Assembly (NCBI GenBank): GCA_943842505.1
Contig: CALTDI010000013.1
Location: forward strand, 1 to 49,749
Direction: 5' to 3'
DNA: 49,749 nt
From: an uncultured Pseudomonadales bacterium
Lineage (GTDB): Bacteria > Pseudomonadota > Gammaproteobacteria > Pseudomonadales > Pseudohongiellaceae
A program made the translations under genes and the position numbers. This document shows, in pieces, positions 1 to 9,600 of the stretch; the stretch's first letter is position 1, and each line of letters begins with the position of its first letter. The notes below the pieces were generated by a model. It had not been told where the DNA came from. It made no database searches and worked only from the letters and a program-made list of their open reading frames with translations.

Positions 1-3
1 GCC

Positions 4-507
4 CTACTCCTTGTCGAGTTGAAACATCGGATAGTCCAGTGGGTTAGGCAGCCCGCCTTCCTCTATTCTTTCTTCCAGCGCCGATGTCATGCCCGCATTG
101 TATGAAGGCTTCCACTCTGCCCAGAAGTTACGGCCACCGGGGGTGCAAAGTACAGCTGCCACCCAGACTCTGTAGGGTTCGTGATTCGCATCCGGCAGCG
201 TTCCCGCTTCGTGCATGGCTTGTGCCGACTGATAGAAAAGCACCAGGTCATGGCAACTGACGGCGAACTCAGATCGTGCTCTAAAGGGCATCTTGGGATA
301 GTCAGACATGCCTCTCGTGAAGTGTTCCGGATCGGAGGAGTGAAATGCGCGAATCCAATCCCTGTATTCGTTGGCCACACTCTGGCGACTTGTAACTTCC
401 ATTGATGCGGTGTTCGACTTTATTTGTAATGCCAAATAGGATAATGAAATAAACACGGCAACGGCGCCAAGCACCTCTCCGATCGCCCCTATCGCCTCCC
501 AGTTCAT
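4..507 (-). CDS. Small membrane-anchored protein, function unknown (paralogue 1)
   Basis: 167 residues. I do not recognise a named family. Residues about 5-30 form one hydrophobic segment (GEVLGAVAVFISLSYLALQI), so the protein is probably anchored by its N-terminus with a soluble helical remainder. The ATG at 507 is preceded by AAGAGGTGA at good Shine-Dalgarno distance, which supports this start. The next gene upstream on the same strand (610-1104) has the same architecture: an N-terminal membrane helix, a Trp-containing stretch, then LLYQNA / LFYQSA followed by an E-x-GTL motif and a W near the C-terminus. The two are therefore probably paralogues in one transcription unit. It may have a role in membrane sensing or scaffolding, but nothing in the sequence defines one. 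Confidence 0.75.
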   Translation of the reverse strand: MNWEAIGAIGEVLGAVAVFISLSYLALQIKSNTASMEVTSRQSVANEYRDWIRAFHSSDPEHFTRGMSDYPKMPFRARSEFAVSCHDLVLFYQSAQAMHEAGTLPDANHEPYRVWVAAVLCTPGGRNFWAEWKPSYNAGMTSALEERIEEGGLPNPLDYPMFQLDKE

Positions 508-609
508 ACGCTCACCTCTTTTGTTCTTATTAGCGGTGTCAGAACTACAACAGCAGTAAAGGGATTGACCTTTTCTCTGCGCCTTGTTGCAGTGTTCTGC
601 CCTAAAATT

Positions 610-1104
610 CTAGTTATATAATTCGGTTAAACTCGAGCCATCCAGGGATTCGAGTCGCTCAATGTAATCTCGGAAAGAACGAGTAAACACTAATTCTCTC
701 TGCCCCCAGTACAGCTTAAAACCCGGTTGATCGATGATTGCGGATAATGTGCCTAAGGTTACTGTTTGAAGAGAGCTGTCGAGTGTGCCTTCCTGGCCTA
801 GAACAAAGGCATTTTGATAGAGCAGCATTCCGCCATGTAATAAATAGATGAAATCGGCTCTGTTATTCTCTGTCAAGGACTCCGGGTCTATCATCCCGTT
901 CCTGAAAACCTCACCGCCAGAACCCGATAACCCAACCTCCGTGTACCAAGAACTTAGCGAGAGAGCCACGTCACTCGCAGTGGCTGAGCGCGTTGCTCTT
1001 TCGTTTGCCGATAGCTCCGCAATTACTATTACTAGTGAAGCCAACAAAGAAAGAATAGCAGCGACTTCGATGATTACTTTTAAAGGGGGGAGTGTCGTTT
1101 TCAT
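610..1104 (-). CDS. Small membrane-anchored protein, function unknown (paralogue 2)
   Basis: 164 residues. A hydrophobic helix at about residues 8-30 (IIEVAAILSLLASLVIVIAE) is followed by a soluble domain. It resembles the protein at 4-507 in length, helix position and the motif LLYQNAF...GTL in mid-protein. No catalytic motif is visible. The Shine-Dalgarno sequence is weak (AAGAACAGC before the ATG). It lies 102 bp upstream of its paralogue and about 135 bp downstream of the CocE-type hydrolase, all on the minus strand, so a common transcript is possible but not shown. Proteins of this shape are usually annotated as hypothetical. Confidence 0.72.
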   Translation of the reverse strand: MKTTLPPLKVIIEVAAILSLLASLVIVIAELSANERATRSATASDVALSLSSWYTEVGLSGSGGEVFRNGMIDPESLTENNRADFIYLLHGGMLLYQNAFVLGQEGTLDSSLQTVTLGTLSAIIDQPGFKLYWGQRELVFTRSFRDYIERLESLDGSSLTELYN

Positions 1105-1239
1105 GCTGTTCTTATACTCGTAAAAAACCAGTTGGAAAAATCATTCTTACTTCAATTAGCTTGCATAAAAGGAGGTAGATCTATTTCGCCGGCAATAGGA
1201 AAGTCTACTGCCTGAAAATAAACCTGCCTCTTCTCTCTT

Positions 1240-2895
1240 CTATAACTCTTCGGTAACTATGGGCAAGATGATTGCCGATGGATGTTGGGCATCATAGTAG
1301 ATGGTATTGTTTGCTATCTTTGCCGGAGTATCCAGGTCGTCGAGGGCTGCACCATTGTTTGGGTTAACCGCAAACCTGGGGTAATTGCTCGATGTCACAT
1401 GAATACCAATTCGGTGGCCGGCCTCAAACGTCTGCGCGGTGCTCCACATATTGATAAGCAATTTTTCAATGTTACCCGGGTTCATCATTGCAACATCATC
1501 GGCTTCCTGGCCGTTGCGAAAGCGAGTGCGTATCGGGTAGTCGAGAATAAGTGCTTCATAGCCATCCGGGTAAATATCAACAAGCTTTACAACATAGTCT
1601 GTATCTAATGCATCGGTGGACACAAACAGCTCCATATCAATATGGCCGGCGACCACAACATCTTCCTGTAGTACGGGAGTTTGAAAGCGCAGATAGTCTT
1701 GTCGCTCACCGATCTCGCGCTGGTCTCTTGGGCCTACGTCTCTGCCTAAATTCTGCCCCCCCACCGTGCCCACTGGGTTGGCAGGGTCGAAACGGTAACT
1801 GGAAGAAGCTGAATCCGCTGTAGGAACAGACGTGGAGATAGTCATGCCTGGCTGTAAATAGAAGCGCGTTTTTTCGTGTACTGGTGGCCAGGTATCGCTA
1901 TGAATAGTGCGGTTCTTCGCTGACTGTTCCCCCTTACGCGCCGAGGCCATCATGTAGAAACTCACGGGAGGCTCATCCATGATGCCGTTGTCTTCGCCCT
2001 TCAACCAATAATCCCACCAACGCAGTTGCTGTTCTATATCGCCGGTGATGGCGCCGCTATCAGGATAGGATAGGTCGCCCTCTATCGCGCCATGACCGAA
2101 GGCCCCCATGAAGATTTTTTGTTTACCTCGGGCTTTTTCATTGCCTTCGTTCTGCAGATATTGGTAGTTATACAAAGAGCCTTCGGCGTAGATGTCATGC
2201 CATCCACCCACGTTGTAGATCGGGATTTCTACGTTCTGTCGATGAAACAGAAAATCGGTATCTATCCAGCCCTGATCCAGAACCGCGCGAGCCTTGTAGG
2301 CAGCAATTCGCTCTTCGCTAATGCCCTGCCCCCGCAGCCAGCCCCCAGAATGGCTTTCCTTGAATACGCCACCGACAAAGCGCGATCGGTAGAACAGGCT
2401 GTCGGGGGCTACGGTGACATAGGCGGCGGTTAAATGAGGTGGAGCCGAAGCGGCTGCCAGGTTCGAGGTAATTCCTGGTGCAGAAGTGCCGAAGATACCT
2501 ACTTTCCCATTACTAAAATCTTCTGCCGCAATCCATTCGACTGTGTCGTAACCATCGGGCATGTCAACTTCAAAGGGTTGGTCCTCGCCCTCAGATTCAT
2601 AGCGGCCCCTGACGTCCTGCGACACCAATACGTAGCCGTGTTCGTTGTAGCGCGCGGCGCTGCGATCTGCGCCATTCTTGTTATAAGGGGTGCGGGTTAA
2701 TACAGTAGGCCAGGGACCATCACCTTCGGGCAAGTAGATATTCGTAGCGAGCCTCACTCCATCTCGCATGGGCACCATGTCGATTCGTTTCTCAGCGTCT
2801 TGGGCATATAGGGGAGAAACAAAAACGGCGACAACTAATAGCGAGAGAAATTTCAGAAGAGAATTGGTTTGGAATGAGCTGGGTGACGGGTGCAT
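1240..2895 (-). CDS. Secreted CocE/NonD family hydrolase (X-Pro dipeptidyl-peptidase S15 type)
   Basis: 551 residues with a Sec signal peptide (FLSLLVVAVFVSPLYAQ, about residues 14-32). The family has an alpha/beta-hydrolase domain with a cap and a C-terminal jelly-roll, and it hydrolyses acyl esters, amides or X-Pro peptides. Visible marks are the N-terminal strand VPMRDGVRLATNIYLPEG, the RTPYNKNG loop, the nucleophile motif GIFGTSAPG (Ser in GxSxxG context), FGHGAIEGD, and the C-terminal jelly-roll signature DTDYVVKLVDIYPDG followed by GHRIGIHVTSSNYPRF. Length matches the family (about 550-650). An AGGTTATAGGAT stretch precedes the ATG. The substrate cannot be read from sequence; a periplasmic or extracellular ester/peptide hydrolase is the safe reading. 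Confidence 0.93.
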   Translation of the reverse strand: MHPSPSSFQTNSLLKFLSLLVVAVFVSPLYAQDAEKRIDMVPMRDGVRLATNIYLPEGDGPWPTVLTRTPYNKNGADRSAARYNEHGYVLVSQDVRGRYESEGEDQPFEVDMPDGYDTVEWIAAEDFSNGKVGIFGTSAPGITSNLAAASAPPHLTAAYVTVAPDSLFYRSRFVGGVFKESHSGGWLRGQGISEERIAAYKARAVLDQGWIDTDFLFHRQNVEIPIYNVGGWHDIYAEGSLYNYQYLQNEGNEKARGKQKIFMGAFGHGAIEGDLSYPDSGAITGDIEQQLRWWDYWLKGEDNGIMDEPPVSFYMMASARKGEQSAKNRTIHSDTWPPVHEKTRFYLQPGMTISTSVPTADSASSSYRFDPANPVGTVGGQNLGRDVGPRDQREIGERQDYLRFQTPVLQEDVVVAGHIDMELFVSTDALDTDYVVKLVDIYPDGYEALILDYPIRTRFRNGQEADDVAMMNPGNIEKLLINMWSTAQTFEAGHRIGIHVTSSNYPRFAVNPNNGAALDDLDTPAKIANNTIYYDAQHPSAIILPIVTEEL

Positions 2896-3007
2896 ATCCT
2901 ATAACCTTTTATTATTATTTTTGCCGATACTGCGAGGAGCATATAACAGATGATTTCAATTTAACAACAATAGGGGAGGTTGATCCGTAGCAGGTTTGTG
3001 TATATGT

Positions 3008-3050
3008 AAAGGGGTAGTAAGGATTATGTTGTACTCCTTACTACCCCTTT
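3008..3050. terminator. Family-1 palindrome, probable terminator
   Basis: A perfect 16 bp inverted repeat (AAAGGGGTAGTAAGGA at 3008-3023, its complement at 3035-3050) with an 11-base loop. It lies 37 bp downstream of the cytochrome gene stop (minus strand). On that strand the right arm becomes the ascending arm and the stem is followed by TTT. It shares the AAAGGGGTAGT core with the palindromes near 11.5, 14.1 and 17.6 kb. Confidence 0.75.
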
Positions 3051-3087
3051 CTTTTGTGGCATATGCGGAGGTGCGCGCTTACCGGTT

Positions 3088-3702
3088 TTAGTAAGGGTAA
3101 CCCTCAAGCCGCGGTTGCCCGGGCAGCCAGTCGGGAACCTGCACCCAGTTACTTCGATTCGGCATTTGAATCTGCGGCAGAGTCTTCTCGTTGAGCTCGG
3201 TGCCGTCTTCCACCACATCGTTCAGAAAAAACAGATAGGCAGTCAGCGAGTACACTTCATCCGCGGTCAGAGTGCCTTCTGCACCGAGGGGCATGGCACG
3301 GTTGATAAAGTCCCATACTGTAGTTGCGTAGGGCGAGCGAATCGGGAGTACGCGGCCATAGTCCCAAGGATCTGCATTCGGCCCTGCGTCGCGTTTAATC
3401 AAGCGCGGCGCCATGCCACCACTGCCGGTTGTTCCGTGACAGCCGGCGCAGCCTTTTGAGAGGTACAGCTCCGACCCCATGTCTACCGAGCCACTGCCTG
3501 CTGGCAGTTCTTCGCCTCTAGGGCCTATGGCAATGTCCCAAAGACGTATTTCGTTTTCTGTAGGCGTTCTGCCAACACCGTAGGTGGGTGACTGCGCCTG
3601 CACGGAAACCACGCCTATGACCAGCAACGGTAGCAGCAGTAGAGCCCGCACAGTCTTCAAAGCAGTCCCTCGCTTATTAGTCGATGGCTTAGCTAATCGC
3701 AT
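3088..3702 (-). CDS. c-type cytochrome, electron-accepting partner of the SoxC-like enzyme
   Basis: 204 residues. An N-terminal hydrophobic signal (VRALLLLPLLVIGVVSVQAQ) directs export. One class I haem site, CAGCH, is at residues 85-89, and the likely distal Met is in AMPLGAEGTLTADEVYSLTAYLFFLND, a standard cytochrome c C-terminal pattern. The start codon overlaps the last 14 bases of the molybdoenzyme gene upstream, so translation is probably coupled and the two products likely form a periplasmic complex, as SoxD or SorB do with SoxC or SorA. It has only one CxxCH, whereas classical SoxD is dihaem, so I leave the symbol blank. Confidence 0.92.
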   Translation of the reverse strand: MRLAKPSTNKRGTALKTVRALLLLPLLVIGVVSVQAQSPTYGVGRTPTENEIRLWDIAIGPRGEELPAGSGSVDMGSELYLSKGCAGCHGTTGSGGMAPRLIKRDAGPNADPWDYGRVLPIRSPYATTVWDFINRAMPLGAEGTLTADEVYSLTAYLFFLNDVVEDGTELNEKTLPQIQMPNRSNWVQVPDWLPGQPRLEGYPY

Positions 3703-4954
3703 TGTGGACGCTCCCGTCGCGAGCCACCCGCCAAGGCTGAATGGAATTGTCCTGGCCTTTCACGAAGGTGGCGCGCTCGCCATCTGTGCTCCAGAAATCC
3801 AGTGCCTGCTGACGCGAGGGTTGTATCTGACCGATCTCGTCGATGCAGCGCGATTGCAGCTCGCACTCGGAGCCATCCCAGGTCCACTCGTAGCTAAAGC
3901 GTGTATGTGCCATCGGCTCGGCGGTGCCGCGAATGTCGGCATCGGTCCAACTGCGACCGCCATCGGTAGAAATTTCGACGCGGCTTACACGACCCCCACC
4001 AGACCAGGCTAAGCCGCCGATCTCGTAGAAGCCCGCACCCGGTAGTTGCTGCCCGCCTGAGGGATAGGTGATAACCGATTTGGGGCCAATCTGATAACCC
4101 AGCGCGGCGTTCACCGGATCGCGCGTCAGGTGACCGAAGTCGTTGTAGGTCATGTAATACTCATCCACCACCTTGATGCGCCGCAGCCACTTCACGTTGA
4201 AGATGCCTTCGAAGCCAGGTGCCAGTAGTCGCAGTGGAAAGCCCTGTTGAGGACGTACCGGCTCGCCGTTCATGCCATAGCATAATAAGCAGTCGTCCAT
4301 AGCCTTCGCCATGGGAATGCTGGACGCGCCTTTCACTTCCTCTACACCTTCCGCCACAACCCAGTCTGCATCGGCGTGCACGCCGGCTTCTTTCAATACC
4401 GTAGACAGCAGCACGCCAGTCCATTCGGCGTTGCTGGTCATGCCATGAGTTTCCTGGATAGTCGTGTGGCTGCTGCGGGAGCGATTGCCGGCGCACTCGA
4501 TAAAATGCTTGCGCGTCACCGAGGGCATGCGCTTCAGGTCTTCCATACTAAATACTATGGGATTATCCACCATGCCGTGGACCATCAGCCTATGCTCGTC
4601 CGGGTCGATGTCCGGTACGAAGGAGCCGCGGGTAGTGCCCATATAATGGAGCGAGGAGGGGGTGATCTCACCCACCGAATCCTGCAGCGGTGTGGCGATA
4701 TGGAAGTCGAGGCCAAAGGCATCGGGAGACTCGCGCCCGCCATGGGGAATACGCACCGAATTCACGAAGCGGGAACGGCTGCCATAGGCCGTCATTTCGT
4801 CAGAACCCCGGATAAAGGCCCCTGGCTCAGGCGCTACCGGTGTGTGTTCATGATCCTGGCCAAGAGCCGGCTTCGCCGCGCCCAGGCCCACAGCGCCCGC
4901 TAAGGCGGCGCTACGCTTGAGAAATTCCCGTCTATCAGTCTTTTTTTGACTCAT
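3689..4954 (-). CDS. soxC: Sulfite dehydrogenase-type molybdopterin oxidoreductase (SoxC/SorA family), Tat-exported
   Basis: 421 residues from the ATG at 4954. An earlier in-frame ATG at 4981 exists, but AAGGAG lies 6 bases before 4954, which decides the start. A twin-arginine signal (DRREFLKRSAALAGAVGLGAA) shows export of the folded cofactor-bound enzyme. The sulfite-oxidase fold is visible: HFIECAGNRS carries the Cys (about residue 154) that ligates molybdenum. The dimerisation domain follows, with GGLAWSGGGRVSRVEISTDGG. The family oxidises sulfite or protein-bound sulfur and passes electrons to cytochrome c, and the overlapping cytochrome gene fits this. No soxXYZAB genes are in the window, so a stand-alone sulfite dehydrogenase is more likely than a full Sox system. 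Other substrates are possible in this family. Confidence 0.9.
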   Translation of the reverse strand: MSQKKTDRREFLKRSAALAGAVGLGAAKPALGQDHEHTPVAPEPGAFIRGSDEMTAYGSRSRFVNSVRIPHGGRESPDAFGLDFHIATPLQDSVGEITPSSLHYMGTTRGSFVPDIDPDEHRLMVHGMVDNPIVFSMEDLKRMPSVTRKHFIECAGNRSRSSHTTIQETHGMTSNAEWTGVLLSTVLKEAGVHADADWVVAEGVEEVKGASSIPMAKAMDDCLLCYGMNGEPVRPQQGFPLRLLAPGFEGIFNVKWLRRIKVVDEYYMTYNDFGHLTRDPVNAALGYQIGPKSVITYPSGGQQLPGAGFYEIGGLAWSGGGRVSRVEISTDGGRSWTDADIRGTAEPMAHTRFSYEWTWDGSECELQSRCIDEIGQIQPSRQQALDFWSTDGERATFVKGQDNSIQPWRVARDGSVHNAIS

Positions 4955-5382
4955 TGTTCTCTCCTTGTTATTGCCTTCCATGGCAGTTTCAGATGAGGTT
5001 GATTGAGTGTCCCTCTAAGTTTGGTAAAAGTAAATCAGAATAGGATGCAGTGACACGGAAATACGGGATTTATAGGCTCAAAAATGCTCTGAAATAGGCG
5101 AAAGGCTGGGGCTTGATGAGAATAGGGGGCGAAGATGATGTGGGGAGAGATAACTATTTTGTATAGTAATATTACTTTGGCTTTGACGGTCTAGTTTGTG
5201 AAGTTGCTAAAATATCCTGCTTTTAGAATATCTGAGCTTGCGTTAAAAACACTTTCAAAGGGCGACTTATCTAGCGCATCTAGGGAAGTTTTTGGAACCA
5301 AGCCATAAAAAATGGCGCTCTAAATTGTGAGAAAGAACATGACGTCCTTTCTTCTTCCACATCAGTATTTGAGCCGTTGGCT
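4955..5382. other. Intergenic region upstream of soxC-like gene
   Basis: 428 bp without a credible gene. It must hold the promoter of the minus-strand soxC/cytochrome pair and the 3' end of the DUF1501 operon. It is AT-rich around 5150-5230 (TTGTATAGTAATATTAC). I could not identify a convincing promoter, operator or terminator. Confidence 0.5.
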
Positions 5383-6663
5383 CTAGCTGAAGAAGTCTAT
5401 TGATTCAGTATTAATGAGTGGGAATGCAAGTGTGGTTGCGGAATTCTCCAGCCCAAGATGGTTGCGCAGTGCTTTTTGAATATGGGCTGGAACTAACTTG
5501 GTGCCACTAAAGCTGGATGTGCTAAATGTTCTTGTGTCGAGCCCGAGTGCGTTCTGCTCTTCGTCTGTCGCGCCAATAACACGATTAGTGTAAGTCGCAT
5601 TCTTTTCCATCACCATGTAACTACCGATTGGCCAGTGATCCTTGCCTGCGCCTGAATTATAATAAGGAGTGCGCGAAAAATCAGAGCCCACAATCACTAC
5701 TAAGCGATCGGCGAGGCCCAGCTGTTCAGCATAATCCCAAAGATAGTCCAGCCCATCTGTCAACTGGCCAAGAAGGTCTATTTGTTCTAAATCATTATCG
5801 TTGTGGCTATCGAAACCGCCAGCGTGCAGGTCCGCAGTTGCACTTACTCCGGACTTAAAGGCTAGTAGTGCAAAATGAGCCTGGCTGATAAGGCGATTGT
5901 CACCGCTAATCGCCTCCTCTTCCTGTCTGTTTGGTAGTGTGGTCGCAAACTCGGCAAGGGCCTCGTTGTTGGTCAGCGACTCCAGATAAGCAGCGCGCGC
6001 GCGCCGATTGCCAGCCACCAGTGTTTCATCCTCAAGCATGCTCTGCGCATCGCTCACATTAAGCTGCCTAATTAAGGCCCATATATCCGGATCGAGAATA
6101 GAATTACCATTGTTCGCATCGATATTCGGTTGCAAAAATCCCTGTAAATCACTAGTTGAATAAGGAAGCATCGTTGGTCGAAGTAGGTTGGCGGTTTTAC
6201 TAAAGCCGCCAAATGATAGATAGGTCATCGGAAGCTGTGGGGCATAAACCGCGGAATAAAGTGCTGTTAACGTGGGAAAGCCAGCCGCAGTACGTCCGCT
6301 CCAATTCGCCGTTTCTCCAATCGAATGTGCGTTGGTCTGGGAGTCTACTCCGTTTATTATGAGGGTCTTATCATAATGACGCTCGAAGAAGGAGTTGTTG
6401 TTGGCGACGGGGGCATATCTCAAGTTGCCAGCGGATCTTGTTTCTTCGGTCTTGGACCAATTGGTAATAATGTCTGACCCAGATTGATTCTCCTTGGGGT
6501 CGCAGAAGTGGGTAACATCCCAGCCACCTTGAGCCTGCACAGTAATAACAAGCTTGCCTGTAAATGGCGAAGCACTCGCCGCGAAGACAAAGCTAGGGTG
6601 AGAGAGAGCGACACCTGATAATGAAAGCGCTTTTATAAATTGCCTACGGTTCTTCATTATCAT
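5383..6663 (-). CDS. DUF1501 family exported protein
   Basis: 426 residues. A twin-arginine-like signal (NRRQFIKALSLSGVALSHPSFVFA) is followed by the DUF1501 (sulfatase-like fold) domain. Visible features are VQAQGGWDVTHFCDPKEN near the N-terminus, GFDSHNDND in mid-protein, and VVIVGSDFSRTPYYNSGAGKDHWP, the conserved block ending in DHW. The family is frequent in Planctomycetes and marine bacteria and is normally paired with a large DUF1592/DUF1800-type protein. Here the stop codon of that partner directly abuts this gene (TAG then ATG), so the two are translated from one mRNA. Biochemical function is not established. A second in-frame ATG two codons on is an alternative start. Confidence 0.9.
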   Translation of the reverse strand: MIMKNRRQFIKALSLSGVALSHPSFVFAASASPFTGKLVITVQAQGGWDVTHFCDPKENQSGSDIITNWSKTEETRSAGNLRYAPVANNNSFFERHYDKTLIINGVDSQTNAHSIGETANWSGRTAAGFPTLTALYSAVYAPQLPMTYLSFGGFSKTANLLRPTMLPYSTSDLQGFLQPNIDANNGNSILDPDIWALIRQLNVSDAQSMLEDETLVAGNRRARAAYLESLTNNEALAEFATTLPNRQEEEAISGDNRLISQAHFALLAFKSGVSATADLHAGGFDSHNDNDLEQIDLLGQLTDGLDYLWDYAEQLGLADRLVVIVGSDFSRTPYYNSGAGKDHWPIGSYMVMEKNATYTNRVIGATDEEQNALGLDTRTFSTSSFSGTKLVPAHIQKALRNHLGLENSATTLAFPLINTESIDFFS

Positions 6664-9600
6664 CTACTCGTGTAAATAGTCGTAGTGGCTAAGCAGGTAT
6701 GCGATAACGGCGATCCAGGCCCTTTTAGCGCCGGTGTTATCGGTTGTTATCTGGTTTGTCATTTCGCTCACATAATCCCAATCTATCTCGTAGTGATTTC
6801 CGTTCGGTGAAGGATAACGGGCCACTTCCAGTTGTTCAGGTGTGAGCAAGTCAGAAAAGAAATGGCCATCAACCCAGACATTACAATTATTTATATTGTT
6901 ATTAGAACTTTGTAGCGCACTTGCCAGGGCGGTGACGTAGAGAGAATAGGTTTGCTGAACTTGCGTTGAGTCTATCGCGTATTGTTTGCCATGTAGTTTG
7001 GTGAATAGATCTATAATTTGTTGTTTGATAAGTAGTGCGTTACCGGTCTGGGCGGTTAGAATTTCTTCGCTGCTCAATACTTCTATTGAAGCCTGAACGG
7101 GTTGTTCTCTTGAGGGGGCCTGTTGCGCGGCCAGGTGAGCGATTATTTCGAAGTTATCCGTATTATCCAAGTCGAGGGACAGGGTCATAGTGCACTGGTT
7201 ATAGAACGTTACGCTTGAATTTTCAATATAGCAGTGCTGGCCACTAATTTTCACCTCAGGTGCTGATTCTTCGAATCGCTGTTCTGAGCCACTGGCGTGT
7301 CGCAATGTCAGCGCATCAACATAGAGAACCCGCTGTTCTAGGCATTTTTCTCCGTTATAATCACACCACGGGTTAGTAAAACTTACTTTGATTTCCGCGC
7401 CATTGGCTGGAATTTGAGCGACTAACTTATGCTCTTGCCAGTCTGTCGAAGAGTTCGCGGTTACATCGGTAGTGGTGTAGGCAATAGATAAGGGGGTTAT
7501 GGTTTCATCAACTTTTAAAAACAGGCGTCGTTCCGCAAGTGGCAGCGCCAAATTCTTGACCACTATTGGGCAGGCTGTTTCTGCTGCATGACTTTGGAGT
7601 ATCGCGGTCATAGATGGTGTCAGCAGGTTGGCTCGCTCGGTAACCGCAATAGAATCTATACCTCCCAATAACACACTGAGTTCATCGTATTTAGAATGCG
7701 AAGTTCCATCGGGGCTTTCATTTGTGCGCCAATATACGCCAGTTAAGTTTTGGGTCTTGGCGGCTATTTGGCCAGGAGTTAGCAACTGCTCTGCTCCTAG
7801 GTCTGCCTCGAGCTGCACTGCCTGAAACTCATAATTTGTAGAGCTATGTGCGGAAAACCAGGGCGACATGATCATTTCGACAAGCATGTCCTTCGCGTTC
7901 AGACGTTGCGCCAATATGTTCGCAAACTCATCCATTGATGTTTGCTGAGCCAGGTAGGCCGCGTTTTTTTCGGCGAAGCCCTGGTCTGATTCAACGCTAG
8001 GAAGCTCTACGGGCTTCGTGCCGAAAATAGCAGGCCACCAAAATTGTGCTGCAGCCCTGACAAAGCCGGGCTCTTCGACTATGCGGCCTGCGAGTTCTCT
8101 AAGTGTATAGTCGCGGCTGGTAATAGCTGTCTCGAAGAGACCCGGTGCCAGCATGTCTCGATACCACAGGTCACCTTGTTGGTAGGGAGAATTCGAGCCG
8201 TCTTCTGGATGCTTATAAAACTGGTCGAGCGAATCGATACCGTTATTCTGACGATAATAATTGAAGTCTGACCAATTTTGGAAAGCGCCTGCTACTGGAT
8301 CCATTACGATGTGGCAGACGGTGCATGCCGGGTTATTTAGCGTCGGATTATTACGATCCGACAGTGCTGCTTCGTCGGTGGGGCGCTGCGAAGAGTTCTC
8401 AATGTCGATTCCAAGGAAATGGTACAGAGTCCAGCGCGCGCGAGCGCGGTTTCTGTTGGTTGCGGTTGTTGGATAGCGCGACAAGAACGCGAAGTCACTA
8501 AGTATTCCAGAGTGAGGGTAATCAGCCATCGGGGCGCCGATGATCGAAACGGTATAGCCCGCTACAGGGTGCTTTTCACTTTGTCTTAGCGCCGAACCCA
8601 CGTAGTACTGTGTAATTCTAGCGGGGAGAAAATCAGAGTCGCCGGCATCCGCGGGGAATATCGCGGTTCCGCCGAGCAGCTCGTTAACCAATGGATTCAT
8701 CATCATGTAGTTGGCGGTGAGTATCTCTGAGTAAGGCAACTCGTCGATGATAACGTGTGCGATGAGTTCGCCTGAGGCGCGTTTTGTAGCTACGTCTATG
8801 CGCCTGCCATAGCCTTGATACCATGCAAACTCTTCCTCATTAAGTTTAACTTCATAGGCGAGGTTTCTGAGTTTAGGGAAATTGCCGAAGTTGGCATTTA
8901 TAGGCTCAACTTCGGTGCCCGCTGTTAACAGGCGATCGTTGCTTGCCCTTACGATAAATTCCCTGAATTGCGGCCCTGACATTAGTGAACGAAGCGAGTT
9001 GCGCAGCGTATTATCGCTGCCATCACGGACAGTCTTAAGTTCGGCAGCGGTAGGTGCTCTTCCGGCAAAAAGAATCATCGCTCGGCGCAGTGTCGCCTCT
9101 CGAGGTTCAAGTGTGACGGAGGAAAGCAGTGACTGGATACTGATGCCGGATTCGCCCTGCTGTCCAGAAATGAAGGAATAGGCGAGACCTGCGTTTGCCT
9201 CAACTTGTTCGAGCAACGCCAAGACCTGCGAGAGTTGGTTGTAGTCGTCGTCACCTTGGCTAATCTGCGGACCACCAGTATGGGAGTTGCCGCCGGTGGC
9301 CTTCGTTAAAAGTGTCTCTGCCGAATTGCCTTCAATATTCAAATAGGACTGCAGCATGCTCAGGTTGTTCAGCGCAGAGCCGGTCATGCTGCGCTGAAAC
9401 TGCAAGGCAGAATTGCGGGCGAGTCCGCCAGTGACATGACATGCGGCGCAACGGGCCTGGATTAGCTCATCTTCCAGTTGGGCTTCGTAGATCGAGAGCG
9501 CTTCGTCTAAGAGGGGTGACTCGGTGGCTTCATTGAGTAAAAGGATGTGGGGGGTCGGCGTATAATCTAGAACAGCATCGTCTTCGACAGCGTAGGCGAT

